A DNA stretch of 64,000 bases from CBDCFV01 sp963664625. Lineage in GTDB: Bacteria > Chloroflexota > Dehalococcoidia > Lucifugimonadales > UBA3495. This document shows positions 8,090 through 17,358 of the stretch, piece by piece. The stretch is taken from assembly GCA_963664625.1 (NCBI GenBank), contig OY761541.1:868001-932000 (forward strand), in the 5' to 3' direction. The first letter of the stretch is position 1, and each line of letters opens with the position of its first letter. Under the pieces are notes generated by a model, which was not told the DNA's origin, ran no database searches, and was given only the letters and a program-made list of their open reading frames with translations. The position numbers were made by a program, and so were the translations under genes.

Positions 8090-11000
8090 GAAATGTTGAG
8101 CGGATACGTAGATTATCGAGCGTTACATACATCCTCTTCCTGGCCGCCTTCCTGCTGGTGGCCATGGCGGCGAGTTTCGGAGCCATGCTGGCCCTGCCGC
8201 TGTCCGCGGCCGCCCAAGGGAACCCCAGCGCAGCCAGGTCCTTCTCCCCGGCTGCGATATTCCGGGGCGGGCAGGTGACGGTCAACGTGACCGCCGCCAA
8301 CTATGGGGGGTCTGGAGCAGTGACGGAGACTTGGCCTGCCGGGTTCACCTACGTATCCAGCAGTCTCTCCGACGATCAGGTCAGCGTTACTGCATTCGAG
8401 ACCCGGTTCACCCTGACCGGAGATACATCCTTCACCTATACCCTGACCGTGCCGGTCGAGGAGGGGTCCTATACCTTCTCTGGTACCCTGAGGGATTCCG
8501 AAGGGAACGATCATGCATTGGGAGGCGCTGCCGCGGTGAATGTGACAGCGGGGGACCCGCTGATTGCCAGGTACGACGCCAACGGAAACGGTAGGATTGA
8601 CAGGAGCGAGGTCATAGCAGCCATCGATGATTACTTCTCCGGCGAAGGAGAGCCGCCCATCACCAGGGCCGAGGTGAGCAAGCTAATTGACCTCTACCGG
8701 GCGGCCCTGGCGCACACCAGCGTGACCGCCATCCATACCTATGAAGGCGTCCTCGTCAACTGGGACAACGACGGCGCGGCCTACCACTGGATAGCCTGGA
8801 TCAACCGGGGCGACTATAACGACGCCATTGCCGCCGGCCAAGACTGGCAGGAGTCGATTCATTACGCCGTCACCGCAGCGGAAGGATCATACGTCATCAA
8901 GCATCTGCCGGAAGGAAAGGACTACCGGATTAGAGTAGGCGCCGCCAGCGACCGAACCCTTGCCGGCGCTGTCTGGTCAGGGTGGTTCCCCATAGCCGAC
9001 GCGCCGCCCTTGAACGCAGACGAAGTGCTGACCCGCAAATACGTGATGGACGCCATCGCCTACTACGATGGGCAAGGCCGGGAGGCGACGGTCGCACACT
9101 ACAACACCGAGGCGAGTGTTCAGGACGGCCGGGTTCTAATCCTTGTCGATACGACGGATGACAACAGGTTGCTGGCGTACGGCGATAACCCCGCTCTGGT
9201 GGGCGAAAGCGTCACCGGCCGGATTTCGCTGTTCCTCCCTATCGGAGAAATAATCAAAAGCGCCACCGTCACCGGTACCTGGACTACGATGCCGGGCATC
9301 AACGGGTTCACCGGAGAGCGGCAGTCTCTCCGGTTTTTCGCCGTCCTTCGCCAGGATGGCCTGGTGTTCATCTCCTCCCATAGAGACCTGACTGACGACA
9401 TAAGGGACACCGTCAAAGAGTACGTGAACCGGGCCATCAAATACTACGATGCCAACGGAAAGGACGCCACCGTCGCCCGCTACAACAGCTCGGCCAGCCG
9501 GGAAGGCCAACTCTACCTGTTCCTCATCGGCGCCGATGACAACTACCTGGCCCATCCCATTTTCCCCCACCTCATCGGCACCGACATCAAGGCCGTGGAG
9601 GGCTCCGACGGCGATCCGTTGGGCAAGCGTATCGCGCAAGCCACCGAGGAAGGCATCTGGGTGAAGTACCTGTGGCCCCATCCCGTATCCCGGAAGGAAC
9701 TGCCCAAGGTCACTTGGGTCATCCGCCACGACGGGCTGATTTTTGCTTCCGGATACTATATTGGCGGCAGCGAGCGCAGCGAGTTCAAACCGCCGGCCTG
9801 GGCGAAGGTCGCCGACCCCCGGCAGTACACCCAGGACTACGTGGAGCGGGCCATTAAGCATTACAAAGAGCACGGCCTGGAATCCCTGAAACGCTACTAC
9901 AACAGCTCGGCGGCCTACGAAGGCCAGTGGTATCTGTTCGCCACCGACGCTAACGACATTTACATCGTCCATCCTCTAATCACTCGTCTGATTGGGACCG
10001 ACATCAAGGACGTGGTGGGGGACGACGGGTTTGAGTTGGGCAAGGCGCTGGCCGCGGCCCAGGATGGCGGCGCCGGGGTCTGGGTGGAGTACGATTGGCC
10101 GCACCCGTTGACGCTCAAGAAAGTTCCCAAGGAGGGCTACGCCAAACGCTACGACGGGATACTCTTCGCCTCCGGTTACTATCCGGTCCCGAACCTGGTG
10201 GCCCAGTCCAAAACCTATGTGCAGGAAGCCATAGAGTACTACGACGCCAACGGACTGGACGCGACCATTGTCAAGTACGACAACCCCGACAGCATCGGCG
10301 GCCATTTGAGCGCGATGATCATCGATGAGCAGGGCATCGTGCGTGTCTTTTCTCTGCAGCCGAATCTGAAAGGCATCCCGGTATCGTTCCTCGTGAGCCC
10401 CACCGGCCAGAAAGTGGGCGAAGAGTTTTTGAAGGCGACGGAGGACGGCATCTGGGTGAGCTTCTACTTCCCGACCGTCGGCGCCAGCGGATCTGACTAC
10501 CAACACGGGTGGCTGCGACGCCACGACGGGCTGATTTTCGGCGTGGGGTACTCTGATGACCAACCCGACGTTCCCGCTACCGCCAAGACCGACAACCAAC
10601 TGACCCGCGAATACGTGATGAACGCCGTCGCCTACTACGACGACAACGGCCGGGACGCCACCGTCGCCCACTACCTCAGCGACGCCAGCGTCGCCAACGG
10701 GCGGTCGTTGACCCTGCTGGACGCCAACACCAGCGTGTTGCTGGTGTACCACACCATACGCACGTTGCAGGGCCAATACGTCGGCCCCGGCTCGACGTTC
10801 GCCGGCTTCCAGGCATTGCTGGCGAGCGCCACCGCAGAAGGTCAATGGATTACTTCCCGGGCCGTCAACCCGGTCACCAAGCAGGAAGAGCCTCGGCGGA
10901 TCTTCTTTATTCTTCACGGCGGCCTGGTGTTCGTCTCCAGCCATTCCGTCCTGGTGGAAGACGTAGCGCAATCCACCAAGGAATACGTGAATCGAGCCAT

Positions 11001-12156
11001 CAAATACTACGATGCCAACGGAAAGGACGCCACCGTCGCCCGCTACAACAGCCGGGCTAGCCTGGACGGCCAGTTCTACCTGTTCCTCATCGGCGCCGAT
11101 GACAACTACCTGGCCCATCCCATATTCCCCCACTTGATTGGGACCGACATCAAGGACGTGAAGGACAGCGCCGGCTACGAGTTGGGCAAGGAGATTGCCA
11201 AGGCCACGCAAGCCGGTCATTGGGTGAAATATCTGTGGCCTCACCCCGTTACCCGGAAGGAACTGCCCAAGGTGGCCTGGGTCATCCGCCACGACGGGCT
11301 GATTTTCGCCTCCGGCTACTACACCGGTGGCAGCCAGACCGACGTCCCGCCCTGGCAGAACGTCGCCGACCCACGAGAATACACCGTCCAGTACGTGAAT
11401 CGGGCCGTCAAACGCTATGAAGACAACGGCCTGGAATCCATGCTCAACTACTACAACAGCGTCGCCAGCTTCGAGGGCCAATGGTATCTCTTCGCCACCG
11501 ACGCCAACGACGTGTACCACGTCCATCCGCTGCTGCCCCATCTGATTGGGACGGACATCAAGAAGGTAGTGGGTGTCGACGGCTACCAACTGGGCCGGGC
11601 GCTGGCCGCCGCTGAGGATGGCGGCGAAGGCGTCTGGGTGGAATACTTGTGGGACCATCCGGTGACGCTGCAAAAGGTTCCCAAGGTTGGCTACGCCGTG
11701 CGCAAGGATGGAATGTTGTTCGCTTCCGGCTACTACCCGCAGGTTGCAGACCCGGCCGGCTACACCCAGGCATACGTGCAAAAAGCCATCGACTACTACA
11801 AAGCCAACGGATTGGACGCCACCGTCGCCCATTACGAGAATCGGGACAGTGTTGATCCGAAGAGCGTTGACGGCCAGTGGAACCTGACCCTGGCCGATGC
11901 GAACGATAAGGTGCTGGTCGCCATCCTCTCTCCGGGTCTCGTCGGCAAAGACTTGAAAACCCTCGGCGCGGGCCGGACTCGGCAGATTGGCCGGGAGATG
12001 GCGGCCGCCACTACCGATGGCATCTGGATCAACGTCATCTGGCCCAACACCAGGTCATCGGAGACCCTGTACGCCCATATCTGGGCCATCCGCTACGACG
12101 GGCTGCTCTTCTCGGCGCGCTACTACGACGGCCGGCCCGGCAACCCCCCGGAGTAA
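8074..12156 (+). CDS. Giant secreted protein with eight tandem Cache-like domains and an EF-hand module
   Basis: About 1360 residues. Order: signal peptide (TYILFLAAFLLVAMAASFG), a beta-sandwich region (~50-160), an EF-hand/dockerin-like module (YDANGNGRIDRSE, ~165-210), an FN3-like domain (~212-300), then eight Cache-like units starting near residues 318, 447, 585, 712, 842, 968, 1104 and 1230. Each unit begins like YVNRAIKYYDANGKDATVA and ends like WVIRHDGLIFASGYY. Units 5-8 repeat units 1-4, so a four-domain block was duplicated. No transmembrane helix, kinase or chemoreceptor domain follows, unlike ordinary Cache sensors; likely an extracellular ligand-binding protein. The only fitting start is a TTG inside the IS right end, so the 5' end was probably changed by that insertion. 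Confidence 0.8.
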   Translation: MTTPYRNVERIRRLSSVTYILFLAAFLLVAMAASFGAMLALPLSAAAQGNPSAARSFSPAAIFRGGQVTVNVTAANYGGSGAVTETWPAGFTYVSSSLSDDQVSVTAFETRFTLTGDTSFTYTLTVPVEEGSYTFSGTLRDSEGNDHALGGAAAVNVTAGDPLIARYDANGNGRIDRSEVIAAIDDYFSGEGEPPITRAEVSKLIDLYRAALAHTSVTAIHTYEGVLVNWDNDGAAYHWIAWINRGDYNDAIAAGQDWQESIHYAVTAAEGSYVIKHLPEGKDYRIRVGAASDRTLAGAVWSGWFPIADAPPLNADEVLTRKYVMDAIAYYDGQGREATVAHYNTEASVQDGRVLILVDTTDDNRLLAYGDNPALVGESVTGRISLFLPIGEIIKSATVTGTWTTMPGINGFTGERQSLRFFAVLRQDGLVFISSHRDLTDDIRDTVKEYVNRAIKYYDANGKDATVARYNSSASREGQLYLFLIGADDNYLAHPIFPHLIGTDIKAVEGSDGDPLGKRIAQATEEGIWVKYLWPHPVSRKELPKVTWVIRHDGLIFASGYYIGGSERSEFKPPAWAKVADPRQYTQDYVERAIKHYKEHGLESLKRYYNSSAAYEGQWYLFATDANDIYIVHPLITRLIGTDIKDVVGDDGFELGKALAAAQDGGAGVWVEYDWPHPLTLKKVPKEGYAKRYDGILFASGYYPVPNLVAQSKTYVQEAIEYYDANGLDATIVKYDNPDSIGGHLSAMIIDEQGIVRVFSLQPNLKGIPVSFLVSPTGQKVGEEFLKATEDGIWVSFYFPTVGASGSDYQHGWLRRHDGLIFGVGYSDDQPDVPATAKTDNQLTREYVMNAVAYYDDNGRDATVAHYLSDASVANGRSLTLLDANTSVLLVYHTIRTLQGQYVGPGSTFAGFQALLASATAEGQWITSRAVNPVTKQEEPRRIFFILHGGLVFVSSHSVLVEDVAQSTKEYVNRAIKYYDANGKDATVARYNSRASLDGQFYLFLIGADDNYLAHPIFPHLIGTDIKDVKDSAGYELGKEIAKATQAGHWVKYLWPHPVTRKELPKVAWVIRHDGLIFASGYYTGGSQTDVPPWQNVADPREYTVQYVNRAVKRYEDNGLESMLNYYNSVASFEGQWYLFATDANDVYHVHPLLPHLIGTDIKKVVGVDGYQLGRALAAAEDGGEGVWVEYLWDHPVTLQKVPKVGYAVRKDGMLFASGYYPQVADPAGYTQAYVQKAIDYYKANGLDATVAHYENRDSVDPKSVDGQWNLTLADANDKVLVAILSPGLVGKDLKTLGAGRTRQIGREMAAATTDGIWINVIWPNTRSSETLYAHIWAIRYDGLLFSARYYDGRPGNPPE

Positions 12157-12245
12157 GCCGAGTGAGCAGTTGCGGAGCCGGGCGTGCGCGCCGCCTTGGC
12201 TCCGTCCCCGGCGGGTAGCGCGCCGCGACCACGCCGGACGCCGAG

Positions 12246-13991
12246 ATGCTGCGGACCAATCCAAACATCCGCTACGAGCCGCAGGAGCGTTGCCCGCCGG
12301 GGCTGGCCCTGGTTTCCGCGCTCCAGATTTTCGTTCCCAATACCATCAGCATGGTGGTGCTGCTGACGCTGATTGCCCGTGCGTCGGGACACCCCGACAA
12401 CAATCTGGGCTGGATACTCTTCATGGGGCTGCTGATCTGTGGCGTCAGCATGATTTTCCAAGCGTTGCGTTTTCCTTACATTGGCCTGGGCGGCTTGGTG
12501 GTTACGAACTTCAACGTGCCGTTCATGGCGATTTCCACCCTGGCCCTGACCAAGGGCGGGCCGGGCCTGCTGGCGAGCCTGCTGGTGGCGTCCATGTTGC
12601 TGCAAGCGCTGGTGACTCTGCGCTTCGCGTCTTTCCGGCGCATCTTCACGCCTACTGTCAGCGGCACGGTGGTGATGCTGGTAGCCATTTCAGCCGTGCC
12701 TTTTATCGTCGAAAACGCTTTCGCCAGAGTGCCGGAAGCGCCCCTGTGGCACAACGTAGCACCCGGGCTGGTGGCGCTGGCTACCGGAATACTGGTGTCG
12801 TTGCTGGCGCCGCTGGCCTGGCGTCTGTGGCTGCTGCCGATTACGGTGGCGGCCGGCGTTGCCGTGGCGGTGCCCCTGGGCTTGTACGACTTTGACCTGT
12901 TGGTCGCGGCCCCGTGGCTGGCTCTGCCCGGCATGAACTGGCCGGGATTCGACCTCTCCTTCGGCGCGGACTTCTGGACGCTGCTGCCGGCTTTTCTGTT
13001 CATCAACCTGACGGCTTTCGTGAAGGCCGTGGGCGACCTCTCCGTGATTCGCCGGGCCTCGTATCGCGCCGTGGGCGCGCTGGACATCAAATCCATCCAG
13101 GGCGGGCTGAACGTGTACGGCGCGGGTACGCTGTTGTCGGGGCTGTTGGGCACCCTGCCCGTCGCGTCGCCGTGGTCAATCTCCGCCGTGTACATCGGCT
13201 TCACCGGGATCGCGTCCCAGACCGTGGGCATATTCCTGGGCTTGCTGACCATCGCGGCGGCGCCCCTGTTCAAGATGATTGCCCTGCTCATTGCTATCCC
13301 CAGCCCGGTGGTCAGCGCGGTGTACGTCATCCTGTTCGGGCTGCTTTTCATCGAGGGCGCAAAAACCGTTTTCGACGGCACCCCGGTGGACAATCGAAAA
13401 GCAGTGATAACGGGCGTGTCCTTGGTGTTTGGCATCTCGTCCGGGGGCATGGCCGGGCTGATTGGCGGCGTGGGCGGCGACTTAATCAGCAGCGCGGTCA
13501 ACGTAGGCGGCGTGACCGCCATCCTGATGACGGTCTTTGTAGAGTTGACCGGCAACTTCCGCCGGCGCCGGGTGCGGGCGGAAATGGGGCCGGACGCCTT
13601 CCGCTCAGTTGAAGGTATGCTGCGCGAGTTCGCGTCGCGTAACTCCTGGCCGGAAGACGCCGCCAATCGCCTGCTGCTGGTCGGCGAGGAGACGCTGTTG
13701 ACCCTCTCGTCGTCGGACGACGACCCGGTGTCTCCGTCCGCTGAGTCCGGCGATGGCCGGCGACTGGTGGCTACCATCGCGCCGGACGGCCAAACGGCGG
13801 AGCTGGAAATCCTGGCCTATTCCCTCTCGGCGGACGGCGGCAACATTGAAGACCGGATAGCTTACCTGGATGGATTCGCCTTGGACAACGAAGGCGAGAT
13901 TTCCCTGCGCATCCTGCAACACTACGCATCCTCGGTGAATCACCGCAGCTACTACGGCATCGACGTCGTCACGGTTCGGGTGGACAAGTAA
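12246..13991 (+). CDS. NCS2 (xanthine/uracil-type) permease with extra C-terminal domain
   Basis: A 581-residue protein. Residues ~20-430 hold many hydrophobic helices with NCS2-style segments (VPNTISMVVLLTLIARASG, FTPTVSGTVVMLVAISAVPF, GTLPVASPWSISAVYIGFTG, GISSGGMAGLIGGVGGDLI). This predicts a nucleobase or related anion symporter in the inner membrane. The last ~130 residues are soluble (MLREFASRNSWPEDAANRLL, LVGEETLLTL) and resemble a degenerate RsbW-like HATPase fold, which is unusual for this family. No enzyme gene adjoins it to indicate a substrate. It lies 89 bp after the Cache protein and may be co-transcribed with it. Confidence 0.8.
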   Translation: MLRTNPNIRYEPQERCPPGLALVSALQIFVPNTISMVVLLTLIARASGHPDNNLGWILFMGLLICGVSMIFQALRFPYIGLGGLVVTNFNVPFMAISTLALTKGGPGLLASLLVASMLLQALVTLRFASFRRIFTPTVSGTVVMLVAISAVPFIVENAFARVPEAPLWHNVAPGLVALATGILVSLLAPLAWRLWLLPITVAAGVAVAVPLGLYDFDLLVAAPWLALPGMNWPGFDLSFGADFWTLLPAFLFINLTAFVKAVGDLSVIRRASYRAVGALDIKSIQGGLNVYGAGTLLSGLLGTLPVASPWSISAVYIGFTGIASQTVGIFLGLLTIAAAPLFKMIALLIAIPSPVVSAVYVILFGLLFIEGAKTVFDGTPVDNRKAVITGVSLVFGISSGGMAGLIGGVGGDLISSAVNVGGVTAILMTVFVELTGNFRRRRVRAEMGPDAFRSVEGMLREFASRNSWPEDAANRLLLVGEETLLTLSSSDDDPVSPSAESGDGRRLVATIAPDGQTAELEILAYSLSADGGNIEDRIAYLDGFALDNEGEISLRILQHYASSVNHRSYYGIDVVTVRVDK

Positions 13992-14235
13992 CATCCGGCC
14001 CGGCTCCAACCGAGTTCCCAGACTTTGCCGCTGTCCCGTCTGGCAATGGATTATGCGGATAAGGTCGGCGCATTGCCTCGACCCCAAGTAGTGACTAATT
14101 TTGAAATAGCGACGGGGCCGGCAATTTGAGACTTCGTAAAGCCGGAGGCGGTGGCAGCGCGGTAGCCGGGGGAAACCGCTCAGATCACAGGGCTACGTTG
14201 AACCTCAAGGTGAAGGTTCTTGATTTTATCCAGTT

Positions 14236-14311
14236 TGGTGGAGATAGGGGGAATCGAACCCCCAACCTCGGCATTGCGAACGCCGCGCTCTCCCTGTTGA
14301 GCTATATCCCC
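14236..14311 (-). tRNA. tRNA-Ala (anticodon CGC)
   Basis: Reverse strand, 76 nt with the CCA end encoded. The acceptor stem GGGGATA pairs with TATCTCC and contains the G3:U70 pair that marks tRNA-Ala. The anticodon loop TTCGCAA gives CGC, and the T-arm GGGGGTTCGATTCCCCC is perfect. It stands alone. Confidence 0.95.
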
Positions 14312-14531
14312 GAAAGTTGTTCCCGCCAAACAGGAACTTGGGTGCCATACCTACGCGGTTTCACCGCGTCGTTAATGGTCTTGCCTGCCAGTATTCTACC
14401 AGAAATCGTAAGTCCGGACGCCTGTGAATGTCAAGCTGCCCTGTCCGGTTTCGAGTGGTCTTGGGCTACCACCGGCGTCATGGCTGCCCCACGACACCGG
14501 TGGTTTGATAGGCGGTAGCAGGAATATATCT

Positions 14532-15401
14532 TTACCCGGCCAAGCCGGCGGGCACGGGCCGGTGGCCCCAAATGCTGCCCTTCTCGTGGCGCTGCACTTG
14601 CCAGGTGGCGTCGTCCACCGTGCGTGCACCCCAGCCGTACTCCACGTCGAAACCCGAGGGAGTCCTCATGTAGAAAGAGGTCATGTGGTCGTTGGTGTGG
14701 CGGCCCAGACCCCTGGTTATCCATATCTCCTGATCCTGCACCAGATCGTATGTCGCTCCAACGTCGTTGAGGGACTGGGTCTGCACCATGAAGTGGTTCA
14801 GCCGCTTGGGGCGTTTGCCTTCTATGAGCGCGAGGGTGTGGTGCCTGGGGTTGCAGTGGAAGAAGACCAGGTTGCGGATGAAGTCGCTGATCTTCATGCC
14901 AAGCACATCGCGGTAGAAGGCCACCGCCCGGTCCAGGTTTTCCACGTGGTAGACCACGTGCCCCAGTCCTTGGTCGCCGGTCACGAACCCGGACACGGCC
15001 CGCGGTGAATTGAAGGGTTTGTCGAAGCTTATCGGCGGTCCGTAGAACACCTCGGTGGGGGTCCCTTCAGGGTCCTCGAACTTTATCAAACCCTCGACCT
15101 TGCGGGCTTTCGCTTCATCGGGAGTACCCACGGTCACTTCGACCCCGGCTTGGCGCAGTTGTTCCGCCATTTCCCGCAGGGCTGGCTCATCGGTCACTTG
15201 AAAACCGACGTACTCCACGTCGTCTTTGCCGGTGGGGGAAAGGATGAACCTCTGGCTGTACTCGTCCATTCGCAGGGTCAGGTTGCCGTCGTCGCCGACG
15301 CCGTTGGACTGGAGGCCAAGTACCTCGGTGGCGAAATGCTCCCATTCTTCAAGGTTGCTGACGCTGATTCCCACATATCCCAGTTGGGTAACGCTGGCCA
15401 T
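14532..15401 (-). CDS. Extradiol (catechol-type) ring-cleavage dioxygenase, VOC fold
   Basis: A 289-residue two-domain VOC protein of the BphC type; the ATG at 15401 follows GGAGATAAAC. The N-terminal module (residues 1-~130) starts VTQLGYVGISVSNLEEWEHF; the C-terminal module carries the likely iron ligands His in GLGHVVYHV (~147), His in RLNHFMVQ (~210) and Glu in FDVEYGWG (~260). Such enzymes cleave catechols next to the hydroxyls during aromatic degradation. No other ring-cleavage pathway genes adjoin it, so the substrate is open. Confidence 0.9.
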   Translation of the reverse strand: MASVTQLGYVGISVSNLEEWEHFATEVLGLQSNGVGDDGNLTLRMDEYSQRFILSPTGKDDVEYVGFQVTDEPALREMAEQLRQAGVEVTVGTPDEAKARKVEGLIKFEDPEGTPTEVFYGPPISFDKPFNSPRAVSGFVTGDQGLGHVVYHVENLDRAVAFYRDVLGMKISDFIRNLVFFHCNPRHHTLALIEGKRPKRLNHFMVQTQSLNDVGATYDLVQDQEIWITRGLGRHTNDHMTSFYMRTPSGFDVEYGWGARTVDDATWQVQRHEKGSIWGHRPVPAGLAG

Positions 15402-15485
15402 GTTTATCTCCTAACTTCATCTGATAGTACGTATTATCAAACGCGCGGTCTGTTGAGTCAAACTGCGGGGCGGCCCTACGGTCAG

Positions 15486-16511
15486 TCAGGACAAAGCCGC
15501 CGTCAATGCGTCCATATCTACATGCAGACCCAGCAGTTCCCTGAATCTCTCTACCTTGCGAAGGGAATGGGCGGTGGCCCGGTCGATGATGCCGCCCAAA
15601 GCCTCGGCGGTGTTCAATGTTGTATCGTCAACCGCCATCAGCGGCACGTCGCGTTGCATGGCCTCGGCCTTGATGTACTCCGTGGGATCGCCGCCGCCAG
15701 TCAACACCAAGCACTTGGTATCCTCCATGAGGCTCGCCAACTGGATATCCGGCCTTTCGGCACGGACGATGACGGCTTGGTTGGAGTAGCGGCCGTAATA
15801 AGTGGTGCCCGAGTCCATGATGTTGCCACCGATGAGGAACCGGTCGAGATGGGCGTCAGTGTTCACCGGCTCCTGTACCCAGCGTGCACCCAAGTGGTCG
15901 GCGACCTGCTGCACCGTGACGGTTATCATGGTGCGGTCTTCCGGTATCTCGCCGAGCACCTGTACTCCGGAGGAGCGGATTTCTGTCGCCAGTCCCTGCT
16001 CCACCGTGTGACCCCGGTATGGGGGAACGCAATTTATGACAACTCCGACAATACGTCCGCCGTAGGACTCGCAAGCGCCTGTTACGGAGTTTGCATCCAG
16101 ACCGTCAGAATACCGGACCATCAACAGGGCCGGGCAGCCGAGGACGGCTGCAATGTCGGAAGACAGGGAAGAGCGACCGCCATCGACAGAATGGACGTCG
16201 GAACCCTCAATTAACACTACGTCCACCGCCGCGGTCAGGTCACGTGCGGTTTGTTGGACCAATGCCAAGTCCGCTTGGCCGGTTGACGCGCTTTCGGACA
16301 ACTGCCGGGGCGCTGGGACATCGGGAAGACCATCCCCACTCAAGAGTTGTTCGCGGATAAAGTCCACGTCGGGGTCGTTATCGGCGTTGAGGGAGAAAGG
16401 CTTGTAATAGGCGGCCCTTTTCCCTTTGCTCTTGAGGCGGGCAAGAAGCGCGCCGATGAGACAGGTCTTACCGGAACCGGGCTGGAGCGCGGACACTAAC
16501 AGAGTCGGCAA
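15486..16511 (-). CDS. BioD-like P-loop / DRTGG domain protein
   Basis: A 341-residue protein; the likely TTG start at 16511 follows a GGGGG tract. It begins with a dethiobiotin-synthetase-like P-loop (PGSGKTCLIGALLARL, residues 12-27) and continues through an ATPase domain with LIEGSD. The second half contains a DRTGG-type domain (IGGNIMDSGTTYYGRYSNQA, LVLTGGGDPTEYIKAEA). The same two domains form the N-terminal part of some phosphotransacetylases, but the catalytic acyltransferase domain is absent here. Probably a regulatory nucleotide-binding protein; role unknown. Confidence 0.8.
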   Translation of the reverse strand: MPTLLVSALQPGSGKTCLIGALLARLKSKGKRAAYYKPFSLNADNDPDVDFIREQLLSGDGLPDVPAPRQLSESASTGQADLALVQQTARDLTAAVDVVLIEGSDVHSVDGGRSSLSSDIAAVLGCPALLMVRYSDGLDANSVTGACESYGGRIVGVVINCVPPYRGHTVEQGLATEIRSSGVQVLGEIPEDRTMITVTVQQVADHLGARWVQEPVNTDAHLDRFLIGGNIMDSGTTYYGRYSNQAVIVRAERPDIQLASLMEDTKCLVLTGGGDPTEYIKAEAMQRDVPLMAVDDTTLNTAEALGGIIDRATAHSLRKVERFRELLGLHVDMDALTAALS

Positions 16512-16553
16512 ATGGAACCCCCTGGTAACTTGTGCCGGCGGGGCAACGAAGCC

Positions 16554-17258
16554 CTAGCCGTCGGACACGTCCTTGAACCCGGTGTCGTAGGGATCGAAAC
16601 CGTCTGGAAAGCGGGTGGTCTCGTCAAACTTGGCCATGCTGAGGTCGGACCGGTGAAGGCTGGCTTGGGTGAAGTTTGCGCCACGCATATCGGCCATGGT
16701 CCACATGGAGTCCCTGATCATGGCCCTAGTGAAGTCGGCCCCGGCCATAACCGCCCGGTCCATGTCTGCCCCATTCATGTTGGAGGACACAAACCGCGCG
16801 TTGGTCAGGTTGGCGCTCCGTAGGTCGACCTCTATCATGGTGGACTGGCTGAAGTCTGCTTCGGTAAGGTCCGCTCCCAGGAAACAGGCCCGCCCCAACC
16901 GGGATTGGCGGATGACCGCTCCTTGAAGGACCGCCCGCTTCAGGTCTGCCCAGAACAGGTTGGCATTGGTAAGGTCCGCGCCGCCCAGGGAGGCTGCCGT
17001 GAGGGTGGCCCTGCCCAGATCGGCATCCTGGAGGTTGGCCCCGGTCAGGTCTGCGTTGGACAGGCCGGCCCTCGTGAGACGGGCCCCTCTCAGATTCGCG
17101 CCGCGGAAGTTGACGTTTCCAATTTTGCAAGCGCTCAGGTCAATGCCGGAGAGGTCGGCGTCTTCCAAGTCCAATTGAACGGTGGGGTTTTCCGAGCGCC
17201 ACTCAGCAAACCGTTCGGGGCCGCTTTTCATCAAGTCTATGTGTTCCGGGACTGCCAC
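16554..17258 (-). CDS. Pentapeptide-repeat protein
   Basis: About 234 residues. A GTG at 17258 with GGAG 8 bases upstream is preferred over the GTG at 17285. From residue ~35 the protein is almost all A(D/N)LxX pentapeptide units (DLSGIDLSACKIGN, NLRGARLTRAGLSNADLTGA), which fold as a right-handed quadrilateral beta-helix. Such proteins include DNA mimics that protect gyrase, and many of unknown role. It precedes the BioD/DRTGG gene on the same strand with a 42-bp gap. Confidence 0.85.
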   Translation of the reverse strand: MAVPEHIDLMKSGPERFAEWRSENPTVQLDLEDADLSGIDLSACKIGNVNFRGANLRGARLTRAGLSNADLTGANLQDADLGRATLTAASLGGADLTNANLFWADLKRAVLQGAVIRQSRLGRACFLGADLTEADFSQSTMIEVDLRSANLTNARFVSSNMNGADMDRAVMAGADFTRAMIRDSMWTMADMRGANFTQASLHRSDLSMAKFDETTRFPDGFDPYDTGFKDVSDG

Positions 17259-17285
17259 GCTTATTGCTCCATTTGAGGGAATCAC

Positions 17286-17324
17286 AAAAGATGCAGCCCT
17301 TGGACTAACTCCCAGGACTGCATC
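17286..17324 (-). terminator. Rho-independent terminator after the SelW-like gene
   Basis: On the reverse strand the 7-bp stem GATGCAG (17324-17318) pairs with CTGCATC (17296-17290), and is followed directly by TTTT. It lies 34 bp past the stop of the SelW-like gene. Confidence 0.65.
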
Positions 17325-17358
17325 GCTCGTTCGCTTCGGTTAATTTGCGGGGCGGGCC

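Noticed and set aside
9976..11832. 618-codon open frame on the reverse strand inside the Cache protein gene
   Set aside because: It is antisense to a repetitive high-GC gene with strong domain structure; its product is low in recognisable motifs and mirrors the repeats.
12123..13777. Reverse-strand open frames opposite the permease gene
   Set aside because: They oppose a clear NCS2 membrane protein and have shadow-like composition.
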